Source: Beroe forskalii (lineage: Eukaryota > Ctenophora > Nuda > Beroida > Beroidae). From it: a stretch of DNA of 64,000 nt. This document shows, piece after piece, positions 12,128 to 24,500 of this stretch. The position numbers and the translations under genes are program-made. The notes beneath the pieces are model-generated. The model ran no database searches, was not told where the DNA came from, and saw only the letters and a program-made list of their open reading frames with translations. The stretch covers positions 1 through 64,000 of the forward strand of contig WFMF01000215.1 of the NCBI GenBank assembly GCA_011033025.1, in the 5' to 3' direction. The stretch's first letter is position 1. Every line of letters starts with the position of its first letter.

Positions 12128-12405
12128 GGGGGGGATAGCTCAATTGGTAGAGCACCTAACTGGCAATCAGGAGGTTGTGGGTTCAAGCCACGCTCGCACC
12201 GCTGATTTTCAGATCACCAAGTTTGTATGTGTGACTACAGTCAGGGTGAATTACAAACTTAAACTTAAGTTCTGATTGGAATTTTTCAATGCATTTAATT
12301 TTTCACAATTTGAGTTGCAAGGGTTGAAGTTTGTAAACAAGGTGCTGTGAAGCAAGGCCAAGTGAACTGTATATTAGTAGTCCCAACAGGCCAGCTTGTA
12401 TTATT
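12128..12405 (+). repeat. tRNA-derived SINE
   Basis: The head (about 12128-12202) has a pol III A box (TAGCTCAATTGGTAGAGC), an anticodon-like arm and a B box (GGTTCAAGCC, 12180-12189). The acceptor stem pairs poorly, the anticodon stem has a mismatch, and the apparent anticodon GGC is not one normally used by eukaryotic tRNAs. An unrelated tail shared with 11635-11768 follows directly. This is therefore a SINE rather than a tRNA gene. Confidence 0.65.
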
Positions 12406-12500
12406 ATAATATTACTGTCCTATGCTACATACATAACTGACACAGGATGATGTGATGTAATTAATAGTCAGAACATCAAGAGGTTGACCTAGATCATGAA

Positions 12501-15500
12501 ATGGATAGTGAGGTGTCCACCCTTAAAGCAGTTGTTTTAGAGTTTATCTGCAAAAATTTTGACACTATCTTCTATAAAAAGTTAGTACCTATCATCACTT
12601 AGTGATAAATCTTTGATGAATTGTTGGTATAATAATAATAATAATTATAATAATAAGGTGCTTTGATTAAATAATTGAAGGTGGTCATATTTAATTAAAA
12701 TGACCACCTTCAATTCATATCATTATTATAATGATTTAAGTTTTATCCTATTTGGTGTGGAACCACAGTGACTTGCAACAGTTTTGAATGTCCAAGAAAC
12801 CATATCCTGATCTTTGTTCAAATCAGTAGGATTTATTGGCCTAAACATTAACATCTGTTTTTATTATAAGTCAATAAACCTTTTTTCCAGGTTGCATAAA
12901 ATACAGAACTACTTAAAAGAAAAAGAGTGTGATGATTGTACTGAGTTTTACATTGGAAATCAGGTACATACTCACTAAAAATCTGCTTATATCATAGTTT
13001 AGTTATGAAATTTAGAAGCATTAAAATATTTTAGTGTTAGGACACTATGGGAACAATTATTTTGACAAATATGATTTGGTATACAATTATGATTTCTTTA
13101 GTGGGTGGCCTTTTAACAGACATCATGATTAGCTAAGTGATGTCCCTTAGCACCACCTCCTTTATATGAATCCTTTATATAAATCATGAAAATGTGTAAT
13201 ATTGTGATTGTGCTATGAAAATTATTTTCAAAATTCAATTCAATTCATTCCATTTCATTTCATTACTAGACCATATAATTGAGATTATTTCTGACAGGAC
13301 TCTATTGATAATGCTGTTAATAATGACAATGGTACCAAAGCAACTGATGCTATAAGTGTATTGCAAGACTTTGTTAAGTCACATGGTTTCCCTGAGGTAA
13401 TTGTAGTTTGTATCACTAGACATATTGCCATTTCTACAATTCGAAAAGCTATCCATAGATTAATTTATATCATTTGATATCATTCATTGTTTTCTTGGAA
13501 TTGAGTAATTGATAAATGTATTGGGTTTATCTATTTAAGTATTTAGGTTCTACATCTAATAATACCTATTTCTATAACAGTAAGGTAATATTTATATCAT
13601 CACGCACTTTTCAACCTCATGGATGTTTTCAGATTCTATGGAAAGAAACAACTACTAAGAAAGGAAGCAAAATAAGAATAGGACTAAAAATCAGTGATGT
13701 GGTTGTAGAGGTCAATGATGCTGTGAATAAGCAAGATAGGGCCAAGAGTATTGCTGCCCAGGTTTGGAAACGATGATCACTTGTTTACTTGTGTGAAATC
13801 CTTCAGCTGAATTTTTATTGTGATGTGGATTGTGGATATAGGAGATGTCAGTATTTTGGCTGCTGACACGTCTTGTTTTTCAGCTAATGGTGAGAAAACT
13901 TTATCCAAAGTTCCTGTCAGATCCTATTCTGAACAATTATTGCAAGCAGGAATTGGTATGTACCTTATAATATTCTTGTAATTTCTTGTTATAATGGTTT
14001 TATGGTAATCAAATAATGATTATAGATATGATTCTTTCACCTTTGGTCTCAATAAATTCAGTACTTCTACAGAAAATTGTCAGCACTCAAAACTTTCAGG
14101 CTCACAAAAGACACCAAGTTTATGAGACTGAGTCAGTGTTTCGTACAACAGTTCCTGCTTGTGCTGTGAATGCTGTAGATGAGTTGCAAGAATATGGTGG
14201 GTTTTCTAGCTGAAGTGCAGCTCTTTAAATTTAATTTTATTTAACCCTTCAAATGAAATCCGTCACACTGATTGTGGTATTGTTGCTCACTAAAAATCAA
14301 CTTCAGAATGTCAGAATGAGCTTATAATGTCGGAAACCACATCTCAACTTGACGTTATACACAGACCACAATTTCAGAGTTCACTGAGAGGGAGCGGTGG
14401 GAGATGCTACGGAACATTCCAGAGTACAAGTTGAGGAGATCCCACTTCATGCTTTTAGTGCACCCCAAGTCTCGGCAGCTAGACTTCAGCTTCTGCCCTG
14501 CCCTCTTCTCTCCTCTCTTCCTGGAGCTACTATCAAGAAGGCTAAGGTTTGCTTAGAGTCAGATGGTATAGTTGTCTTAGTAACTGTTACCAAAACATAC
14601 ATTCACGCCGGAATATAATGCAACGGACCCCCGAGGGTTTCGATTTTATGTAACTTTTAACATGTTTGATGTTGCTCTGGCAATGTGCCATGATAGCCCA
14701 TAACAACGTTATCCTTCGCACGTTACATTACACAGTAATATTATGATATCGTTATGTTGAATATATTCGTGTTTTGAATGTTATCATGTTGACACGTTGT
14801 AGAACGTGCGAAGTGTCAACCTACAAAGCTGCAGTAAGAGTGTCAGCAGTGTTAACAGCGTTGTCACTGTTCTCAAGAAGTGCCGGAAGACTCTGCATTT
14901 CCTCAACGTGAACAGGTACACTCTAACTCAGAAATGGTACAGTAATCACTGTTATTTTACATGATCATAGTGCCGAATTTGATTGCATTATATATTACAC
15001 TGTAATTGGTATCTGTAATTTTGAGAAAAATAATACAAATCCACCGGTTCCACTCTTCTCCCATGAACTCGCTGGTTTACACTTATAAAAAATGAATTCT
15101 TTGCGGCTCTTTGAATACACTGAAGGCCCTACTAGGTTGTATTTCATCATTAGAATATATTATGTTATCAACACCTCAAACATTATTCCTATTAATTATG
15201 TTTGGAAGGTGTGAAGTTCATCCTTCGGTTGCTGAATACAATTTGTAAATTAAGATTTTAAAAAGTCTTATTTAGGTGTGGTAGCCGGTAGGCTTGACTT
15301 TGGAGGTTTATGGCTAACGACATACATTCTGCACACAAATGTATAATGAATTCTTGTATGAGAGTTGGCGGGAAATTTTCAATACCGTTGCTTTGAACCG
15401 ATGGCGTCAAACCACCTGCCTCACGAGAAATGTTTATATGGGACGGGAAATTTCTAGGGCTCCAAAATATAATGGGATTTTTTTCAATATTACTATGGTA

Positions 15501-18500
15501 ACATAAGATGATGACATCACATTGGAATTTTAAGGGGTGCCAAAATATGGGGATTCATTCGTAAAATCCCCAAATTCCGTTCCACACAAATATGTTTCTT
15601 ATTTATTTATCGTCCGTTGCAATATTTCTCCCACCTTACATAATACGTGCCCTATTAACAGTCATTCAAAATACCCAATATACATCCAGGTGTGGTTATG
15701 TGAGTTCGGAATGCGTGTTCCGGTCCCTGAGGAAGTACGATATCCCGCTCAAGCAGTTGTCTATTGCCCACACCCTCAAGAAGAACGCGATGGGGTCCTC
15801 CCAGTTCCAGAAATACTTCACCTCGCACTTCGGGCGCCGATTACTCTCCCTCGACCTCTCAGGTTTGCTTTGATGGCACATATTATCATACATATTATCA
15901 TACTAATGTTGACCCAAAACATTGATCTGTCCAAGGTTCCTGGGGCAGGAACTGAAACACCTATGTCCTTGTAACTCCTAGTTCATGCAATGTGGAGGCG
16001 ACACTCCGTATACTGAGAGTTTCAAAGCCAAATTCTCACTCGCTATTTCCTCTTCTGAAGTTCTGAGTAAGAATTTGTGTGTAAGACTGTAAGAGTTTCT
16101 GAGTAATAACTTCTGAGTAAGAATTTCTAAGTAAGAATTTCTGAGTAAGAACTTATGAGTAAGAACTAAGAATAGCCGTAAATAGCCTTAAGCTCATGGC
16201 CCCCTTCTGATACAAGGGGTGCTGAAGTGCTGAATTCAGCAGAAAAATAGTGGGAACTAACTTTCCTTTTCTCCTCCCAATGTTTATGGCAGCGAAAACC
16301 TGGCAGTTGTAGGGAATCAGGAGTCCATATTGGCCTCATTTGAAGTAACCTGATTCCTCCCGGTTAGCAATGGGGAATGTTTCCGGGACTATCATCTTTT
16401 GGTTCATGTTTCCAGAGCTCTGATCTCATGGATCTGCGAGAATCTTCCATATCTTTTCACTGCCATGGCATCCCTCAAGGAAACTGCAGATATTAGGGAA
16501 AGTTTAAAAGTTGAACGTCTAATTTTAACAACAGCTGATAGGTACATGAAAAGTATAGACATCGGGAGTCCTGATTCTTTTTTTGCCTTTTGAGAATATT
16601 ATGAGAACATCACCATCATCTGCCCTCTCATATCAAACTAGTGATTCTGACCCCCATCTCATACAAGTCGCTCCGACTCCTCATCTCAAACTAACGATTG
16701 TCTGACCCCCTCCTCCTCTTGATCAGGTGTGAGGTTGTGTGAGGATGAGTTGGAATTCATTCTGACGCGCTGTAAGAAGCTGGAGGTCCTCATTCTAGAG
16801 GAAACACAGCTCGAATCTAACTGCTACTGCCCCAACCACTCCTCAGAACCCAAGCTCTTCGATACCTCTGCAATTACACGGCTCAAGGTGATGAATTTAC
16901 TATATACCTATTTGATTATGTAAATTGAAAACTTCAAACAAGCCAGAGGTGGAACTTCTACGTATTTTCCTTTCTCATTACATTATCAGATTTTCGGCTA
17001 ACTGCTGTAATTATAGTTAATAAATAGGATGAACAAATTATACTTATTAAAAGTCGGATATTAAATAAATCAAGTTAATTCTTTAATTTGAATGTTATCA
17101 ATATGTTTTCAGGAGTTGAACCTCAACCAGTCGCAGTGTAAAGACAAGGTTCTCCGGGTGTTAATTGACAATAACAAGGATCTTGAGAGACTCCACATTG
17201 CTTCCCTGAACCTCACCTCCTTTTGCGTGGAACCCGTGGAACTGAGGCACTTGGAACATCTCACTGCACTCGACATTTCATTCCTAGGTAAGTGTTTTAT
17301 CACTCGACATTTCATTTCCAAGGTCAGTGTTTGTTTACTTGATAAGGGATCTTTCGCGTGATATTAGAATCACGCTTTCTCTGAGTTCGATATACAATCA
17401 AAGCCGACATTAAGTGCGTCCAATATAACCAAGGAAACCCTGGACCAGCATGGCGAGTTCCTTGATATGCAAAAAAAAAAAAAAAGCCGGATTTAAAGCC
17501 GATATTCGGCTCATGACTCATGTGCTTACACTCTTTGCTGATGATAAGTTTTCGTTAAACCTAGAATATTTTGTAACATGATAGACGTAAAAAAATATGT
17601 AATTGAATTACATATTTCTTTAGATAATTATGCGAATTTACACTTGTACTGAACTAACACATCATGTACACTGCACCGGAGTCTGAACTAACACATGCAC
17701 AATTACTTCTCTTCGATAAAGTTATTTCTGAACATCATCAAAGTTTGATAAATGTTGGCAGCGCTGACAATACAGCAAACTGGAAAAATGTCATTCATGT
17801 ATTTATTAATAATAACTTAATAAGTCCAAGATTGACATCCACTGTCAAAGATTGAAGTCCAGTATTTTATTCCACTAATTGAAGTTTTAACTCCCAGGTA
17901 GCGGTGCGTATGAGGACTTTGCTGCGTTTAAGCAGGAGTTGTCCCGTTCCCTGCGGTGGTTGAAGCTGAGTGGGTACTGTGGGGTGGATATATCCCACCT
18001 GTGTAAGATGAGTCCCTACTTAAACACCCTCGTCATCAACACCTCCGTTGTAGGTGGGTGGAGTATGGGTTATCCCAATTTAAAAACGGAAAAAAAGTAC
18101 GTGAGGGGCAGGCACGTGGGCATTTGATGAGTTGTGAATTTAATATCCACCCTAATATTAAATTATTAGGGTCGTCACGCTGTGACTTTAAATAAAGTTT
18201 TAATTTAAGTCTCGAACTGGGCACTGAGAATACGCCCAACAGCGGCGTGTGAGAACAAACTACAAGAAGACACGGCTTTTTTCCCTTTTTGGTACACCGA
18301 GCAAACGCGCCCCGAAGTCCTGGTGAACTTTTTGGCAATGTGCTTCGTTATGGAATTCTCTCCTTGAGAAGGCACGGCTTAGAAGTTTAATATTTATGTG
18401 CGGGCTATCCAATTTTCAAGGAGTCGTCACTCAGTCGTATAGATCAGGACACTCTTTAGGTACTTCTTTTAGTGTAAGCAGTGTGGAGTAAGCCTGAAGG

Positions 18501-21500
18501 TATGTGTGGTCATTCACAATTCAATTTTAAGTTGTTACCTCAATACACTCTACTGTTGATAAGGTCCATTAATTATTGAAAATAACAGCCGTATTTAGAT
18601 TTTGGTAGGGCGTAGGCAAAAGCCATATTTCAACTTTCAATTAATTGTAACCTCAATACACTTCGCACTTAATCAGGCTGCTGTAACAGCCAATTCCCAT
18701 GTGGGATCTGTTTGTTAAAAAGTAAAACAATCCAGTTAATAATACTATGATCACTTGCATATCATTGACCTCATTACATGTGGTCAGCAGTGCTATGTTT
18801 ACCATGTTTTCGTGGCTCTCTAGGTTGTTGAATTGCGAAAATATTGAAACTGTGAGGTCACACCTAAAATTATAATACCTATGTGGATTGTGGTTTTTGC
18901 CACCACTTTTAGCTACTAGTACTGGTAATATCCTGCTCGTTACCTGTACTTTTGAAGTTTAGGCACCTATATAGAGTTACATAATGAATACGTGTGAAAT
19001 AACTATGTATAGTACACTGAATCCCACTTTTGAGCTGTACCCATGAATCCATGATTTTTCCACAGTTTTCTAATGTACGAATGGAAAAATGTGTATTTTC
19101 TTATAACCAAGGACTGAATGAATACGTGTCAAGCACCTCAAGTGAAGTCTAACACTCGATCTGAATATTGATTTCTATGTTATCGGAAAAGAATTTGGAA
19201 TTCAGTTTTAGAAATAGGTTGAGCAAAGTTTTAATTTTGTAGAATGAATTGGACCAGATTTTGATCAATATAGTAGGGGATTAGGGGCCAAGAGGAACGG
19301 AAAATGAAATATTAATCTCTTCCTAACAGGAAAACAAGTGGTTTCAGGGTGTACTGGTGTTAGGGTTGAACTGGTGTCAGAATTAGTGCTAAATGGCACG
19401 TCAGAGTGAACTAGTTTTAACTGGTTCCAGGGAACATTTTGTGGAATGAACTGATGTCCATCACCAGGGTGAACTGATAGCGATTTCAGACACCCCTCTG
19501 ATTTAAGCAGCCCTGATCTCAGCACACTCACCAGGTGTCCTACTCCTCCACACAGATAGCACTCAGCAGACACGACCTGGCATCCTCTCCGTAGTACACA
19601 TCACACTCCACCTACACTCCCCATCCTCCCCCTTCCTAACCCTCCCCTCCTCCCCCTCCTCCTGCCGCTCCATCATGTACTCAGTGCCCCAGAAGGAGTG
19701 CACCACGCAGTTTATCATGGAGGGGTGGGAGGCTGGACAGGTCAGGGATCCAGCCGTTCTGTAAGGTATGGTGTGGTTCACCACCTTGGTATCGAACTGC
19801 AAGCCAAGCTGCTGTAAACAAACTGCAACGGCCTGGAAATATTGTTTTTTGGTACAGTAATGTCAGGTTTATATATATTTTTTTTACAAGTTTTAAGTTT
19901 TTAAGTCTGGAAAGATAACGATAATACACCATCGCGGGTATGAACAGATCCTAGTATTAACCCACCTTTGCACTGTGACCATAATTGCCAGTCCATACTT
20001 CGCAGCTCGTGTCAGACAACATCAAGCCGTCATTAACTTCCGACCTCGCACGCTTCTCGTAGCTACAGTCTACCAAAGAATATGTGTGTGGACATTCTGC
20101 ATCCACACTGGTATCATCCACAGGATCACCCCATCGACTAACCACCGTCACTAAGTGTAGGGTGGGGTTGAACAGGATTACGTCCTGTACTGGCAGCCGG
20201 GAAACTTGCAACTGACAGGAGTAAAAGGAGTGGTAAGAGGAGGAGTGGTAAAGAGAAGAGTGGCGGGGAGTGGAGTGGTAGGGAGAGAATTGATTGGAGA
20301 AGCCCCGTGTTTGGAAACAGTGGTCTGGACATCAGCATAGTTCCATGACTGTCACTGGAAAGAATGAAATGTGGTCATAATCTAACTGCATTCTTTGATT
20401 GGTGTATGATGAAATTGACCCAAGTTAAGTAGTTATAAGATTCAATTTGATCACTCAAGTTGATCACTCAAAGTTTGAGTCAAACTGGTGATCAAACCAG
20501 CAAAGAATTGAGTAGGAGGACCACCGACGAATAAAATTGCAACCAAATGAAATATAAGGCATCCATATAAGACTCAGCTAACATATGCAGTGCTTAAAGT
20601 AGCTAAGCAGGTGATATAATTCTCATCATGGAAATTACCATCTATGATTATCAAGCGCTCTGACTCCTCTCTATGAAAACACCGTGAATTAGCGCCTGGA
20701 TCAAAGCAATTAGAGTGCGGGAGAGGGAATGTACCACTTTTCCTATGTACCCCAAATAACGCGTGGAAGTCTTAGAACAGTACCTGCTGCTATCTAAGTC
20801 AGGGATATCTTACTTATCACGAAGTTATTGAGATTTTATAAGATCTAAGTGATTAGGGTGCGAGAATGCCCACTTTTCCTATGGCTATATATATTTACAT
20901 ACCCGTGTGGAACTCTTTTCTTCACAGTTCCGTTGTTACTTCATTGTTCTCCTCCTTAATGAGGACTGAGGCGGTGCATAGATGGTAATTTACGTCTTTT
21001 CATGATGCAAATCATCACCTACTAAGCACTGCACACGAACTGAATTTTAAATTCTTCTCTCTCCTAATCTACCTATTTGTTTTACAAAAAGGCATTGAGT
21101 TAGCATTGGGTTAGCTGGGGCTCATGGTAATATGAAGATATAAACGGCATGCAACGCTAGAAGATGGAAGCGGGAAATAAGGGAACTTTGTGAATGGCTA
21201 TGGCTAACGATATTTGTCCTATTTCCAACGCATTGCGCTTGCTCCCAATACTTCTGTTGAGCATGCCGCATTTTGCAAAAATTTGTATCAAAAGACAGTA
21301 ATAAGATTAAACAGAGATTTAGGGTCTTTGGAACAAAAATAAACCAAGAAAAAGATATCAATAGTCAATACATCAGTCTTTCGCAACAACTTAATCTCAT
21401 CTTTTCGATTTCTATTTTGTAGTCCTTTCTCTAACAGCTTTGTATCTAATCACCGGGGATCTAAAACCAAATCAAAACTCTTCTATTAAATGGAGTCTGC

Positions 21501-24500
21501 GGTTCTCTGGTCTCTGCTCAAGAGCTCTTGATTTTCATCTAACATCTTTAGATTATCTTCATTACTTCATTACCACATTTCTTTTAGAAGATCTCAAGTA
21601 GTGGAGAGCATTGCTCTGACAATTATACTTGCTATCATGATGCAAGGAAGTTTGAGTGAACTGTCCCCAGATCCGATGCTTGCAGCTGTGGTGTACTGTG
21701 GTGACCAGCTTGTGATATTTACGTCTTGGGACTCTGATTGCACGCAGTCCTTAGCTCTAGCATGCTTGTAGCAGCTCACAACCTGATCTGTAGTGTTTTG
21801 TCCGTCCACGTGAAAGCCTGGATCACACCGTATCAGGATATCACTCCCATATAAGAAGACAGGAATTCCATAAGGGTTGTACACTTTGCCGTGTGCCACA
21901 CTAAAGGTATCCATAGAACACTCCAGCATGCCAGAGTAGGGTGATTGTGGCCAGATGCCAACATTTGATAGTTCGCTCAGAGGTGTGCGTCTCATGAACC
22001 CCTTCAGATCCAGGGAGTCGCCGTAGCCAATCACCTGGCTAGTCCAGGCGTGTTTGCTGACGATCAGGTGCAGCTTGTGGAAGGAGAAAGTGCAGTCTGC
22101 TCCGTCCTTGGAGACCAGTGAGAGCTCGCCGACCAGGGAAAGCCCGGGAAAAGTATTTGTTAGATCGAAACTTTGAGTGAGTTCGGTTGCTTTATACAGA
22201 ACCAAGTGGTCATCACCAGCCACGGGTTTCTTCAACCATCTGATGCACAATTGAGGATCAGAATGCAGGAAAATTCTAAAAATGGTGTCTTGTTTGCCAT
22301 AACGAGCAGGGGACCATCTACTTAGAATCCACAAGCTGTTCTTTGAACAGGTGGTCCACATGACAGGGATCACCAAGTCCTTGATAATGTTCTTGAGATC
22401 CGGAGTCAGACACCTTCCTCTGGAATCTGTGATGAGGACAGGCCGGCTAATGGTACCCAGAGAGGGGTGATAACTTGACAAGATACTCTCCACATTATGG
22501 GGACATCGCAAACACGAAGTGTTGAAGCTAAAGGAGATGGCATCCGAATCATGCCTTCTCATCTCCTCCTTTCCCCCTGACAGTTCCTCATCATATCCCT
22601 CCTCTTCCCCTGATGGTTCCTCGCCAGCTCTAGGTGCTCTTTTCTTACCGGATCTTTCTCCACTCCCCATTTCATTGTCCTTGGCATGACTAGTGGGTCT
22701 TGAAGACGGGATCACACTGAAACTCTGCATCATTCCTACAGCGCTTCCTTCACTTTGTCCTTTAGGTGAATATGTAGGAAGTTCTTTAGTGGGTTCTCCT
22801 GTCTTCAGACCCTCCTTGAATAAGTAGCACCACTGCAAGCTGGGGCGGTAGGAGAAGGCTCTACAGTTGGGAGTAATCCGGGAGCAGTAATCCCAGCAGC
22901 GGTCAATGCTCTGAACAGGGAAACTCTGTAAGAGTGGGAGTGTCTCTTGGTCCCCTCCTAAGGGAGAGAGCATTTCAGGGGGAAGGGAGCAGTGTTCCAT
23001 CTTCCCCAGGTACCCCGACAAGGTGATTCCACCTGGTTTTCTGTCCTCTGGGGGAGTAAGGACGCTGTCTGCGTCGGCGAAGTGACCTCGGGTCCGGAAG
23101 GAGTCTCCTCCAGTATCATCATGGTGTGTTGGTTGGGTGGTGATTTCAACTGGGTTGGAAATGGAGTGCAGCTCTGTACTACCACCAATCGAGTTGATGA
23201 AGCCGGTTAATAAAGCAAGGACGATTAGATCTCCCATCTCACAGAGGGACTTTATCAATGTTCCTGCGCACAGCACAACTCAATACCAACCAGTTGAGAA
23301 TTTAAAGATGGAAGGGCTCACGATGGTATTTCTATGGACAATTAATTGAATATTCTTCTGCACCCTGCTTCAGGGTAGATTACACTTACGCTTGACAATG
23401 GCTCATTTTAATGAATTTTATTTTTCGCTGCATTCCACGTGACCGTTACGCAAGTAACTTTTTTGGTCACGTGTTAACCAGGTGACGGACCCTGTGAGAG
23501 GGATTCACCACGTGACTGTGACACGTGACGATCCCTGTCGGTCATATAAGAAGGATCCGGTTCCCAACTTGCTATAGAAAAGCTTGCGGTACCAACGGAC
23601 GAGAAACACGCGGGCGTACGCAATCAACATACTACTTTGAGGTCTAGTGATGAGGTCATATCAGCCAATTCCTAATTAAGTGCGGAAATAGCTTTACACA
23701 TTGCTGCACCCACGTCCGTGATTAAATATTTCTACATAATGAGATTCAGTGCACCCGGGAGTGTTCAGGTTTGGATATAGGCCAAGAACCAGGTTCCAGG
23801 CACGGCAAGCTCTTGGTAATTGTAATGTGCTCTTGGTAATTGTAATGTGTAACGTTGATAATATTTTCATCAAACATTTTTCACACAACATTTTTCAAGA
23901 ACACGTTATATCAGAAAGTGGTTTAAATAACGGTTCTTGGACAACTAACATGAGAACGACCCTGAAACATTATGAGTATGCCGATGTGAATATCAAAAGA
24001 TTAGATGAAAAGCAAGCGACAAAAGCACACTATTTCAACTTCCTAATACCTACAAATGAATTGTCCTCCTGTAACTGTAGGTGAAGCGTGCTATAACTGA
24101 GCTCGAGCATCGAAAACGTGGCAAGTCACGTGTCACAGAGGTGGGCATTAGGGTCACGCGGAACATCTTAATTACCAATAGTACTGCCGCTTTAAAGTCA
24201 CGTTTTAGGGCGTCTGAATCATGGGGAACTGTGACGCAAAAGAAATAGCGTGCTGTGATTGGTCCCTGAAAATACGTGGCTGAAAATGCATGAAGGTGCA
24301 TGCGTGGGTCAACTTTTTTGACACTATCAGATGTGAATCGTCTTAAGAGCGAAAAATAATAGCGTTATTGGTCTCGTTACTAAATCTCGTGCCTACGGCA
24401 CTCGATTTAGTAACTCGACCAATAACTACTCTTACAGAGCATGGGAATATCCCACTCCTTGCACGTCATATTCGCAGTAATTAATATCATGTCGAAATTT

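Noticed and set aside
12128..12202. A functional tRNA gene
   Set aside because: Poor acceptor pairing, a mismatched anticodon stem and an improbable GGC anticodon, continuous with a repeat tail; a SINE head fits better.
22992..23349. Plus-strand frames over the minus-strand PAN gene start
   Set aside because: Shadows of the minus-strand coding exon; no independent features.
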